Positions 16,060-25,107 of a DNA stretch of 62,680 nucleotides are shown here, piece after piece. The stretch comes from an uncultured Sulfolobales archaeon (GTDB lineage Archaea; Thermoproteota; Thermoprotei_A; Sulfolobales; Acidilobaceae). The notes beneath the pieces were generated by a model. The model worked only from the letters and a program-made list of their open reading frames with translations. It searched no databases and was not told where the DNA came from. Position 1 is the stretch's first letter. Every line of letters begins with the position of its first letter. The stretch is from positions 1 through 62,680 of the forward strand of contig CAKZTZ010000010.1 of assembly GCA_937921695.1 (NCBI GenBank). Direction: 5' to 3'. A program made the translations under genes and the position numbers.

Positions 16060-17256
16060 TTAGAGGTTGAGGTTCACCAGAGTCTCCTGGGCTGCTTTTA
16101 GTCCTGAGCCTAGCTCTATTTCAGCCCCGAGGGTTTTTAAAGTTCTTTCTAAGGCTGCTATAGTTGATATTATGTCGTTGGCGTTGACTGAGCCCATGTG
16201 GCCTATTCTGAAGCTTTTATCTCTCAGGGCTGGGTGTAGTGGCATTGCTATTATAACGTTTCTAGTTGTCATCTTGGATCTAAGTTCTGAAGGGTTTACT
16301 CCTGGGGGCGTGTAGGCTGCTGTTACAGTGTTTGCCGCTATTTCTTCCCCCCTAGCTACTATTTTGAGGCCCATGGCTTCTAGCCCTGCTCTCAATGTTT
16401 TAGCTAGGGCTGCATGCCTCTTAACCCTGTTCTCTAAGCCTTCTCTTAGGATCTTTTCTAGAGACCTCTCTAAGGCTACTACGAGGTGGGTTGCTGGGGT
16501 GGCATAGTAGCTTATCCTACCTTCCTCATAGGCTCTCATAACTTTCTCCCACTCGCTGAGCCTCAAATAGAACCCTTTGACGTTCTTAGAAGCCTCCCCA
16601 TAGGCTTCTAAAGCTTTTTCAGTGCACATGGATATTAAAGCTAGACCCGGCGGGGTTTCTAGAGCTTTCTGGCTCGCCGTCAAGACAACGTCAACCCCCC
16701 AGTTAGAGCATTCTAAAGGCTCGGCCGCCACACTTGAAACCCCGTCAACCACTAAGAGGGAGTCAAACTTCCTAGCCACCCTAGCGAGACCCTCAATATC
16801 AGCCCTGACCCCGGTGCTCGTCTCCACATGGTTGACGAGGATAGCCTCATACCTGGATTTCGATAGCTCCCCAACTATGACATCCTCCCCCACAATGTCT
16901 CCAGGCTCCGCCTCTAAAACTTTAACATCATAGCCGTTCGAGGAAGCTATCCTAGCCCACCTATCGCCGAAATAACCGTGGGAAACAACTAGAACCCTAG
17001 AACCTGGCTTAACAGTATTCACGAGGGAAGCCTCCATAGCCAGGGTGCCAGAGCCAGGTATTATGAACGTGGGCACCCCATCCCTAGCCCCGACAACCCT
17101 CCTAAACTTCCTAACAGCCTCTCCATAAATAAGGGCGAAGTCGAGGCTCGTATGCTCGTAAACAGTAGAGAGCATATACCTAAGAGTATCTATGCTAAAA
17201 ACTACAGGGCCCGGGGTCATGAGTATACGTCTCTCATCAGGATACAAGACTATCAC
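16060..17256 (-). CDS. Class V aminotransferase (serine/alanine-glyoxylate type)
   Basis: About 398 residues. A PLP enzyme that transfers the amino group of serine or alanine to glyoxylate or pyruvate. MTPGPV at the start, VDGVSSVAAEP and the PLP-lysine segment TASQKALETPPG are typical. The frame is open back to 17313, but a CTATTTAAATTT TATA box lies inside that extension (about 17276-17287). The start is therefore probably the GTG at 17256 or the TTG at 17247, giving a leaderless or near-leaderless mRNA. It converges with egsA. Confidence 0.9.
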   Translation of the reverse strand: MIVLYPDERRILMTPGPVVFSIDTLRYMLSTVYEHTSLDFALIYGEAVRKFRRVVGARDGVPTFIIPGSGTLAMEASLVNTVKPGSRVLVVSHGYFGDRWARIASSNGYDVKVLEAEPGDIVGEDVIVGELSKSRYEAILVNHVETSTGVRADIEGLARVARKFDSLLVVDGVSSVAAEPLECSNWGVDVVLTASQKALETPPGLALISMCTEKALEAYGEASKNVKGFYLRLSEWEKVMRAYEEGRISYYATPATHLVVALERSLEKILREGLENRVKRHAALAKTLRAGLEAMGLKIVARGEEIAANTVTAAYTPPGVNPSELRSKMTTRNVIIAMPLHPALRDKSFRIGHMGSVNANDIISTIAALERTLKTLGAEIELGSGLKAAQETLVNLNL

Positions 17257-17275
17257 CGGGATAACTGGGCTTAGA

Positions 17276-17287
17276 GAAAATTTAAAT
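17276..17287 (-). promoter_or_regulatory. TATA box of the class V aminotransferase
   Basis: The complement reads CTATTTAAATTT. It lies about 25 bases before the GTG at 17256, inside the longest open frame, and so decides against the upstream ATG at 17313. Confidence 0.6.
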
Positions 17288-17327
17288 AGAGGAGCCCTCC
17301 CAACTAAAGCCATGGGATAGCGGCGCG

Positions 17328-20300
17328 CTAGAAATATTCTTCTTTCAACTTCTCCTCCACTGTTCTTTTAACTCTCATGAAGATTATTAAGCCGGCTGCG
17401 ACGCCCAGGGCTCCCAACATGTAGGGGGAGTATTTGAGGGCTAGAGCTGCTAGCCCGGGCTCTAATGTTACATCTACAGTTGTAGGTTCTGAGAGTATTG
17501 TTGAAACGCGACCACCCCTATACAGTCTAGCCTCTGCCGTTATCTCGTAGACCCCGTAGGGGGCCCCTATTGTTAGGGCTCCAGAGTCATCTGTTTCCCC
17601 CTCATATGTGAAGCCTCCCCCATATCTTACTAGGGTTACTTTAGCTCCTGCTAGCGGGTTTCCCCAAGGGTCTTTTATTTTTACTGTTAACGTGTATGTT
17701 TTCGGGTTCAACTCTACCGCAACCTCCCTAGGGCCTTCTACTGTGAACCCTGCTTCCCTTTGGGGTTCATAGTTGCTTTTCCCTATGGGGGTTAACGTGA
17801 TCTTATAGCTACCTACGGGGAGCGCTACTACTGCTTGGCCTGTGATTCTGAGTTCCCTCTGGTATGCTAGCCCCTTAGATCCGAGTTCGAGCCTCTCAAA
17901 CTTAACCAGGTACTGCTCGCTTAGGAGTGTTCTAGATATTTTATCTACGAGTTTTATGGTTACATTAAACCTCGCAGGCTCTAAGATGAAAGTGCTCGGC
18001 TCCACACCCCCCAGGGTTACTTTAACCTTAAAACTCCTAGCTGAATAGAGGGGGCTTTCAGGTTTTAACGTAACATTATACTCGCCCAGGGGCAGTTCTA
18101 AGACTGCCTGCCCTCCCCTAGCTACTGTTGAAGCTACATGTTTCAACGTTAAACTAGAGATCAGAATATATACCGGGGTCTCCACAGGGTTACCGTCAAC
18201 ATCTACGAGTTTAACAACAGCCCTAACCGCCGGCGGCCTTATGAGGGGGGTGTAAACGCTAACGTTAACCCCCGGCTCTAGAACTTCAACCCTCAATGGG
18301 GCCCCTGGGGCTCCAATGAATAATACTATCTTCTCGTCGAAGCCCGGTTTAAGGGAAATGTTCGTAGAAGCGCTCCCCAACCCCTGGACTTCCACCCTTA
18401 TAGTGTATAAGCCTCTGGGGAGGAATAGTGTAGCCCTACCGTCTTCAACCCTATCAGAAGCTAGGAGAGTGCTCCCCTCGTAAGCTTGAACTTCAACGTT
18501 ATAGGTAGGCTTAGAGAGATACCATGTACCGTCTTCCCTGAAATTTACCTGGGCCACGTTAAGTATTAGGGGTTGAAGCTTTTCAATCCCTAGCCTGAAA
18601 ACATATATATCCCTAGTCCCCGGTGATAGAGCCACCATAGGCTCTTCAAACCTTGACCCGATGATTAGCCCGGGGAGGCCTGTATCTAAGCCTTCATAGC
18701 CCGGGGGCCCCCTAAGTAGGGGGGTCCACTCATATCCTAAAACGCCGGTAGAGACGGCCTGAACTTTACCCGAGAGCGTGGTAACTATAACTTTCCTCCC
18801 ACCTTCAACCTCGACTATAGAGTTTACAGGGCTCGAGCCTATTGAGAGGGCGGAGTCCAAGTAATACCTATTCCTTAAAGGCTCCTCTGGGGCGTGCCAG
18901 GGCCTAGCTCTAAGCCATTCAAGTTTCACTATTTGCCCCGAAGAGAGCCCAACATATATCCTTGAGGCGTCGGGGGAGGCTTCAAGGGATGTGACGGGGC
19001 TACCTAAATATATAGACTGGGGCTGCATATAGCCTATATCGGCGATTTCGAACCCCCTAGTTAAATAATACACTAGCAGCCACTCCCCAACGCCCAACAC
19101 GAATATAGAGTCAACACCTAGCTCAGCCCACCCCGCAGGCGTGCCCATGCCAGGCTTTAGGAGCAGGGCTGCAGTGTGGCCCGCTAAAGTATTAACGCCC
19201 TTAACTCTAACTTCTTCAGGCACAGGTAGTAGGGCGACTTTACCGTCCCTCGCATAGTCGAAACTCTCGGGGAGCCTACTCGCGTTTAACAGGAGTACAG
19301 CTTGCATGAGCCCGGGCCTGTATAGCTCCGTTATTTTAACACCCCCAACTTCAACGGCCCCCATGCACGCCTCAATACTCTCAGCTTTAAGCTCGAGAGT
19401 GATAACGCCACCATCAATAATACGGCCTGGCTCCACTCTAACACTTTTAACGCCACCATAACATTTAGAGGATACTGTGAAGCCCCCAGTTTTGTTAACA
19501 AGCCTAGACTCGTAGAAGGCTATGAACGTGTAAGAGTCTGGGGGGAGCCCCCAAACTGTTATAGTGTAGTTTGAAGCCTCATATATTCGAGGGTCTAAGC
19601 TTGAAGCCCGCCCGGGAAGGGGCACCATGTATTTTCCAGCGGCTATAGCATAGTAAACCCTCCCCTCAAGGGCTAGATCCCTGCTCAGGTTGAATACCCC
19701 GGTAATAGCAGGCTCTAGGCGGCCAGCCTCCCTGATATAAGCGTTAACAGAAACCCCCCCAAGGAAACTGTGAGCGTCAACTTTCACGGGGAGAACTATG
19801 TCTACGAGAGCGGCCAGCCTCCCCCCCAGGAAAACGCTCCTAGTCCAGTCAAAAGTGTGTAGGAGAGGGTGTAAGCTTACGACTTTAAAGCCGTAGACCC
19901 CAGTTAAAGCCCCACTATGAGGCACCGGGCCCGCCTCGAACCAGCCCCCTCCGAGGGGCCCCCTAACCACCCTCGTCACATAAAGGAACCCCATAGAGTC
20001 TAGAACAGCAAGCTTGAAGCCGTCGGGGAGGCTTACAACGTAAACGTCTATAACAGGGGCTCTAGTAGCGGTGTAGAAACTTCCTTTAAATCCCGGGTTA
20101 CGGTAGCTTATAGTAAAAGCTTCCCCCAAGCCTGTCCCCACAGCTATATAGCTTGGAGGCGTAGAGTCTACAGCCAGCGATGTAACGTTGCCTATAACCG
20201 CTTGAGCCCACTTAACTTTTAAAGATTTGAGGTCGAACTCAGCCACGTAGCCTTCGCTCGCAACTATAACAGTTTCTCTAAGGGGGATGAAGGCTTTATA

Positions 20301-20483
20301 TGTGAGTTCGGGAGGTAGCTTCACTATTTCAAGCCCGTAAACTCTCGTGCCCCCGCTTCCAACCTTAACTTCCCCAGTTAAAATAGTTTCTGAAGAATTT
20401 GAAGGGAGGCTGCTAAATAACAGGAATATGGCCAGGCTAATCCCGGCGAGGAGCCTTGCCAGCTTCAAACTATGAACCCCCAT
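17328..20483 (-). CDS. Large surface protein with propeller-like and Ig-like repeats
   Basis: 1051 residues. A signal peptide (about 1-28) is followed by a long beta-rich part (about 30-640) with repeats of the kind IFVLGVGEWLLVYYLT and DASRIYVGLSSGQIVKLEW that suggest a beta-propeller. Then come three or four Ig-like or carboxypeptidase-regulatory-like repeats (about 640-1010, for example DPWGNPLAGAKVTLVRYGG), a membrane helix (about 1018-1040) and a charged tail. It is exposed on the cell surface. Divergent from the VirB11-type ATPase gene across 110 bases with an inverted repeat, so it is probably coregulated and a part of, or client of, that pilus or secretion machine. Confidence 0.8.
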   Translation of the reverse strand: MGVHSLKLARLLAGISLAIFLLFSSLPSNSSETILTGEVKVGSGGTRVYGLEIVKLPPELTYKAFIPLRETVIVASEGYVAEFDLKSLKVKWAQAVIGNVTSLAVDSTPPSYIAVGTGLGEAFTISYRNPGFKGSFYTATRAPVIDVYVVSLPDGFKLAVLDSMGFLYVTRVVRGPLGGGWFEAGPVPHSGALTGVYGFKVVSLHPLLHTFDWTRSVFLGGRLAALVDIVLPVKVDAHSFLGGVSVNAYIREAGRLEPAITGVFNLSRDLALEGRVYYAIAAGKYMVPLPGRASSLDPRIYEASNYTITVWGLPPDSYTFIAFYESRLVNKTGGFTVSSKCYGGVKSVRVEPGRIIDGGVITLELKAESIEACMGAVEVGGVKITELYRPGLMQAVLLLNASRLPESFDYARDGKVALLPVPEEVRVKGVNTLAGHTAALLLKPGMGTPAGWAELGVDSIFVLGVGEWLLVYYLTRGFEIADIGYMQPQSIYLGSPVTSLEASPDASRIYVGLSSGQIVKLEWLRARPWHAPEEPLRNRYYLDSALSIGSSPVNSIVEVEGGRKVIVTTLSGKVQAVSTGVLGYEWTPLLRGPPGYEGLDTGLPGLIIGSRFEEPMVALSPGTRDIYVFRLGIEKLQPLILNVAQVNFREDGTWYLSKPTYNVEVQAYEGSTLLASDRVEDGRATLFLPRGLYTIRVEVQGLGSASTNISLKPGFDEKIVLFIGAPGAPLRVEVLEPGVNVSVYTPLIRPPAVRAVVKLVDVDGNPVETPVYILISSLTLKHVASTVARGGQAVLELPLGEYNVTLKPESPLYSARSFKVKVTLGGVEPSTFILEPARFNVTIKLVDKISRTLLSEQYLVKFERLELGSKGLAYQRELRITGQAVVALPVGSYKITLTPIGKSNYEPQREAGFTVEGPREVAVELNPKTYTLTVKIKDPWGNPLAGAKVTLVRYGGGFTYEGETDDSGALTIGAPYGVYEITAEARLYRGGRVSTILSEPTTVDVTLEPGLAALALKYSPYMLGALGVAAGLIIFMRVKRTVEEKLKEEYF

Positions 20484-20504
20484 AGGGTTTATACTTTGTT
20501 CAAG

Positions 20505-20526
20505 CCTTTGAAAGCTTATTCAAAGG
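20505..20526. promoter_or_regulatory. Inverted repeat between divergent pilus-locus genes
   Basis: CCTTTGA (20505-20511) and TCAAAGG (20520-20526) are perfect 7-base arms around AAGCTTAT. The site lies in the only control region shared by the surface-protein gene and the ATPase operon. It is a candidate binding site of a dimeric regulator. Confidence 0.45.
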
Positions 20527-20593
20527 AGGAAAAGCCCTAATTAATAGACATTTACACGTGCCAGCGGATAGAAACATATCCTAGGGGTAATCG

Positions 20594-23299
20594 TTGCTTG
20601 AGACACTGAAGAGAATACTTTCCAGGAAGGGGGCTGTTGAAACCCCCAACAACCTCGGGGAACCCGTTGGAAGAGACTATAGTGTTCTCCTCGACTACCT
20701 AGTCTCGGAGAGCCTCAAAGACTATGATGTCATAGACAAATACCCGCTCACAGAGCCTTGGGCGTACGCCTATATAGTTGAGAGGAGAGGTTCTAGGTCG
20801 AGAATCTATTATGTCGCTGAAGTTTCAATGAACGACGCTGAAAAAAGTGTTTACGACAGGCTCATGAAAGTCTTAGAGTGGGAGCTTAAACCCTACGAGG
20901 GGAAAAGCGGGGGCTCTATAGTTGATTTTAAGAGTGTGAGCGAGCGGTTCATAGAGCAAGCTAGGAGGATCGTTAAAGTTTATAGTGTGAGGCTAGCCCC
21001 CACACTTAAAGATAACATTGACTGGTCTAAAGTACTCTACCACATGCTTAAGAACACTATAGGCTACGGCCCCCTAGACCCTTTAATGAGAGACCCCTAC
21101 ATTGAGGATATAAGCTGCGACGGCGTTAGGAGGCCTGTATACGTTTGGCACCAGAGGTATGAGAGTATCCCAACTAACATAGTGTTCGAGACTGAGGATG
21201 AGCTCGACTCTACAGTTTTAAAACTAACCCATAAAGCTGGTAAGCATGTGAGCTCCGCTTTCCCCATAGTTGACGCTATACTACCTGAGGGTCACAGGTT
21301 CGCAGCTACTTTCAGGAAAGAAGTTAGCGTGGGAGGCTCCACGTTCACGATAAGAAAGTTTAGAGAGAAGCCTCTAAGCATAGTTGACTTGATAATCCAG
21401 AATACCCTCAACAGTACTCTAGCAGCATACCTCTGGATAGCTATGGAGCATAGGATGCCCGGGGTAGTCATGGGCGTTACAGGGGCGGGCAAGACTAGCA
21501 TGCTTAACGCTCTCGCAACACTATTAAAGCCAAGCTTGAAAGTTGTTACTATAGAAGACACGCCGGAACTAAGGTTAACACTTGAGAACTGGGTCCAGCT
21601 AGTCTCGAGGCCCAGCTACTCCGTTACTGGCAGTAAGATAGGGGAGGTTTCTCTATACGACCTCGTTAAAGTAAGCCTCAGGTATAGGCCGGATGTGATA
21701 ATAGTTGGGGAGGTGAGAGGCGAAGAGGCCTACGTCCTATTCCAGGCGATAGCCAGTGTCTCTCACGACACCCCTATAATCGTGAGGGAGACTAGAACGG
21801 GGAGGGTTATGCTTACAACTATAGGGGATTTCGTCGACAAGTTCTACGATAACCCGTACGAGGAGAGGATAGCTAAGCCTATACAAGGCTATGAAACCCT
21901 ATCCCATGAAGGGTTTAAAGTGAAATGGAGCCCCATAAAGTATGTGTTGAGGCACAAAGTAGACCACATATACCTCGTAGAAGCCGAGCACGGCGTTGAA
22001 CTGAAAGCTACGGGAAACCATAGCGTCTTCATACTAGACGAGGAGACTCTCGAGGTTAAAGTTAAGAGGGTTGACGAGCTTAAAAAAGGAGACTTACTAG
22101 TAACGTTTAACAGGGTGGAAAACAATGTTAGGGGATCAAGCTTCGCCCAACACCACCAAACATTTGAGGAAAACTATGAGTCTCTCGAGGAAAGTCAAAC
22201 CTTAGACTTCGAGCAGGCTAGAGAACACTACTCGCAACATGGAGCCGGAACCCTCATCATAGAGCGTGTTTCAAGCTTTATGCAGAAACTCTGGGGGGCT
22301 CCACTAATAGAGTTCTGGGTTCTCCTAGAGAGTATTAGGGGGGCTATTAAGAAGTGGAAGCAAAGCCTCATAATAATCCCTACTAGAAGCCCTGAAATAG
22401 CCGCGCTCCTAGTGTGGCTAGCGAGGATTAAAGGGCTCAACGCTGTAATTATGAAGCCTAAAGAAGAAAAGTCTAATCTCAGGGTTTACGTGAGACGCCA
22501 CGGCCCCAGCAGGGTCCCGGCTAAAGCTCTTGCAAGGCTTTTGAAGATGGCGGGCCTCGATGAATCTAAGCTAGCGGGGAATGTTAGAGGCGGGTTTATC
22601 TATATGAGTGATGCTTTGAGGGTGCTAAAAACAGTGAAGACTTCCGGCAACCTGGACGGTGAGGCTAGAAAACTCTACAATAGGGTATTCGAGTATTTGA
22701 AGGGGTGTGTGAGGCCCCTCAGAGTTAGGAGAGTTTCTAAAAGGCCTTATGATGGTTTCGTCTATGATATAAGCGTTCCAGGCTCTGAGAGCTTCTTCGG
22801 AGGCATTGTTCCAGTACTACTCCACAATACTGGACATGGGGGCCTCACTACGGCTCACGCTGAGAGCATATACTCGCTAGTTAAGAGGCTGACCAGCCCC
22901 CCCATGAATATACCTCAAAGCTACATACCCCTCATGAAGTGGGCTCTACTCGTTAAGAGGGTTACCCTAGAGAGGGATGGGATGCCTGTAACTGTGAGGA
23001 GAGTCACGGCCGCTTGGGAGATTAGGGAGTTTAACGACTACAGGCTAGTATCTACTTGGAACCCTTCCCTGGACGCTCACAGTGTAGACTTGAGGGATAG
23101 CATGATCCTGAGGGAGGCAGCACACGTTTCCGGGGTAAGCTATGAGAGTGTGCTCGACGAGGTTAAGAAGAGGGCTCTAGTCTTAGACTGGCTTGCAGTG
23201 AGGAGGGAGAGGGATTACAGGAAGGTTGCAGAAGTAGTTTACAGGTATTACATGGACAAGGAAGGTGTTATAGCTTCTATAAAGTCGGGTGTACTATAG
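20594..23299 (+). CDS. VirB11/TadA-type pilus ATPase containing an intein
   Basis: 901 residues encoded, 543 after splicing. It is the cytoplasmic hexameric ATPase that drives type IV pilus assembly or type II-like secretion. Walker A is GVTGAGKTS (294-302), Walker B includes DVIIVGEVRGEEA, and the His box is TGHGGLTTAHAES. The last is split from FQAIA by the intein (residues 388-745), so the host ATPase is inactive until splicing restores FQAIA-TGHGG. The TTG start follows AGGGG. The TadC-type membrane partner begins at the next base after the stop. Confidence 0.95.
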   Translation: MLETLKRILSRKGAVETPNNLGEPVGRDYSVLLDYLVSESLKDYDVIDKYPLTEPWAYAYIVERRGSRSRIYYVAEVSMNDAEKSVYDRLMKVLEWELKPYEGKSGGSIVDFKSVSERFIEQARRIVKVYSVRLAPTLKDNIDWSKVLYHMLKNTIGYGPLDPLMRDPYIEDISCDGVRRPVYVWHQRYESIPTNIVFETEDELDSTVLKLTHKAGKHVSSAFPIVDAILPEGHRFAATFRKEVSVGGSTFTIRKFREKPLSIVDLIIQNTLNSTLAAYLWIAMEHRMPGVVMGVTGAGKTSMLNALATLLKPSLKVVTIEDTPELRLTLENWVQLVSRPSYSVTGSKIGEVSLYDLVKVSLRYRPDVIIVGEVRGEEAYVLFQAIASVSHDTPIIVRETRTGRVMLTTIGDFVDKFYDNPYEERIAKPIQGYETLSHEGFKVKWSPIKYVLRHKVDHIYLVEAEHGVELKATGNHSVFILDEETLEVKVKRVDELKKGDLLVTFNRVENNVRGSSFAQHHQTFEENYESLEESQTLDFEQAREHYSQHGAGTLIIERVSSFMQKLWGAPLIEFWVLLESIRGAIKKWKQSLIIIPTRSPEIAALLVWLARIKGLNAVIMKPKEEKSNLRVYVRRHGPSRVPAKALARLLKMAGLDESKLAGNVRGGFIYMSDALRVLKTVKTSGNLDGEARKLYNRVFEYLKGCVRPLRVRRVSKRPYDGFVYDISVPGSESFFGGIVPVLLHNTGHGGLTTAHAESIYSLVKRLTSPPMNIPQSYIPLMKWALLVKRVTLERDGMPVTVRRVTAAWEIREFNDYRLVSTWNPSLDAHSVDLRDSMILREAAHVSGVSYESVLDEVKKRALVLDWLAVRRERDYRKVAEVVYRYYMDKEGVIASIKSGVL
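21755..22828 (+). other. Intein in the pilus ATPase (358 residues)
   Basis: Protein-splicing element between Ala387 and Thr746. Intein residue 1 is Ser (SVSHDTPIIVRE, block A). Block B has TGNH with Thr86 and His89 of the intein. The C-terminal blocks read YDGFVYDISVPGSESFFGG and VPVLLHN, with the penultimate His and terminal Asn, followed by Thr as +1 nucleophile. The middle (about 22130-22670) is as long as a homing endonuclease domain, but I find no clear LAGLIDADG motif, so the endonuclease is probably decayed or of another type. Insertion is in the conserved His-box site, a typical intein target. Confidence 0.95.
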
Positions 23300-25060
23300 T
23301 TGAAAAGCGCCCCCGGGAAACGTAGAGTAAGCGTGGTAGACGTTTACGACTATATAGCTTTAAAAACCTTCGGCAAACTCGCCCCGTGGCTCGCTAAGAC
23401 TTTCGAGCTGGAGGCTGGGATTAGAAATGCTGGCATGACCATTTACCCTACACTATACGCTGCCAGGCTGCTCTTAGCGGTGGCAATAGCGGCTGCAATA
23501 TCGGTCTACGCAACCCTAGTGGCGGCTTTTAGTAGTTTGAGCTTCACGTATAAAATCTTTATAGGGGCTTTAACCCTAGTTTTCCCAATACTAGTTTTCG
23601 CTCTGGGGCTCTCATATCCATCCTATAAGGCTGGCGATAGGAAGCGGTGGGTTGAGAGCGAGCTGCCTTTCTTCGCCTCCTACCTCACGGCCATGGCGAT
23701 AGCGGGGCTGGATGTTTTAAGCGTGCTTGATAGGGTTTCAAGGCTTAACATATTTAAGGGTGTTAGAGTAGAGGCTCAGCTGATATTGAGGGATGTGAAG
23801 CTCCTAGGCAAAGACCCGTTGAAGGCTATAGAGGATAACGCTTTAAGCCACCCTAGCAGCCAGTACAGGGATTTCATGTTAGGGTATAGTGCTACCGTTA
23901 AAATAGGGGGTAGCGTGATCCACTATCTCGAAGTTAAAACACAAGACATTTTCAGGAATAGGGTCGACGAGCTTAAAGTACTGAGCGAGAGGGTAGCCTT
24001 ATACACGGAGCTCTACATAATACTAGCTGTTATTTCAAGCGTCTCCTTCTACATATTCTTCACTATAAGCGGCCTATTCCCAGGCTCAGGGTTCGGGGGG
24101 GTGTCGCACATGGCTATTTATAGTTTCATAGCCCTGCCCCTGATAACCCTCACTATAATGTACCTTGTAGATAGGTTGCAGCCTAAGAGCCCCATAAAGT
24201 TCTTCGAGCCTTACAATGCAATGATAACCTACGGGGTCCCGGCGGCCGTAATAACTCTACCCCTAATGTTTTACATTACAGGCTCATATAAAGTCCTTGG
24301 AGGCCTCGTAACCCCGAGCCTCGTAATAGCTGCTTCGACAACCCTCTCATCACTCTTGATAGCTTTAAGCCTCCCACCAGCCTACTATTGGATACTAGAG
24401 TCGAGGAGAGCTAGAGGCATGGGGGGCTCCATAGCGAGCTTCCTAAGAGACCTTACAGAAGCTAGGAAGACGGGGTTGAGCCCGGAGAAGAGTATAATAG
24501 CGCTGTCAACGCGAGACTACGGCCCGTTAACCCCTATAGTTAGGAAGCTGGCTTCAGCTTTAACCATAGGATTAGATGTTGATAGGGCTGTAGCGTCTGC
24601 AGTTAAAGGCCACCGCAACTGGGTACTCCTATCCACTATGAGGTTCCTAACAGATGCTATAACGCTAGGAGGGGGGAGCGTTGAGACTCTAGATAGCCTA
24701 GCTAGGTTCGCTAGGAGCCTAGAAGACTATGAGATTGAACTCTCAAGGAGGCTCAAGATATACATGTTAATGCCCTACATAGGCGCGATAATGGTAGCAG
24801 GCTCGAGCATGATGATACTAGGGTATACGGCTCAAACTCTCACAGTATCCCCCCAGCAGGCGGCCCAGCTAAAAGAACAAATAGGTAGCATAGCCCTCAT
24901 ACTAAGCCTAGGCTCCCTAGTAAACTCTTGGCTAATGGGGCTCATGGCAGGCAAACTCTCTAAAGGCACTGTAGTTGCAGGGTTTACACATTCAATGATA
25001 CTCGTGACTATAACTTTAACAACTATAGCCTTGACTCTAAGAGGAATACCAATAATATGA
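23300..25060 (+). CDS. TadC/FlaJ-like pilus membrane platform protein
   Basis: 586 residues with two type II secretion F (GspF) domains (about 100-260 and 385-540) and about nine membrane helices. Motifs such as ELPFFASYLTAMAIAGLDVLSVL and its repeat-like counterpart SIASFLRDLTEARKTGLSPEKSI are typical. It anchors the pilus in the membrane and works with the preceding ATPase. The TTG start immediately follows the ATPase stop, so the genes are translationally coupled. No prepilin peptidase is nearby; the pilin-like gene at 30566 could be a substrate. Confidence 0.92.
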   Translation: MKSAPGKRRVSVVDVYDYIALKTFGKLAPWLAKTFELEAGIRNAGMTIYPTLYAARLLLAVAIAAAISVYATLVAAFSSLSFTYKIFIGALTLVFPILVFALGLSYPSYKAGDRKRWVESELPFFASYLTAMAIAGLDVLSVLDRVSRLNIFKGVRVEAQLILRDVKLLGKDPLKAIEDNALSHPSSQYRDFMLGYSATVKIGGSVIHYLEVKTQDIFRNRVDELKVLSERVALYTELYIILAVISSVSFYIFFTISGLFPGSGFGGVSHMAIYSFIALPLITLTIMYLVDRLQPKSPIKFFEPYNAMITYGVPAAVITLPLMFYITGSYKVLGGLVTPSLVIAASTTLSSLLIALSLPPAYYWILESRRARGMGGSIASFLRDLTEARKTGLSPEKSIIALSTRDYGPLTPIVRKLASALTIGLDVDRAVASAVKGHRNWVLLSTMRFLTDAITLGGGSVETLDSLARFARSLEDYEIELSRRLKIYMLMPYIGAIMVAGSSMMILGYTAQTLTVSPQQAAQLKEQIGSIALILSLGSLVNSWLMGLMAGKLSKGTVVAGFTHSMILVTITLTTIALTLRGIPII

Positions 25061-25107
25061 GGAACTATAGTTAAAAAGTGAAGGGGGGATTAGGGCATAT
25101 ACGCCTC

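Noticed and set aside
22130-22670. LAGLIDADG endonuclease inside the intein
   Set aside because: No segment matches the motif closely enough; only the length suggests an endonuclease relic.
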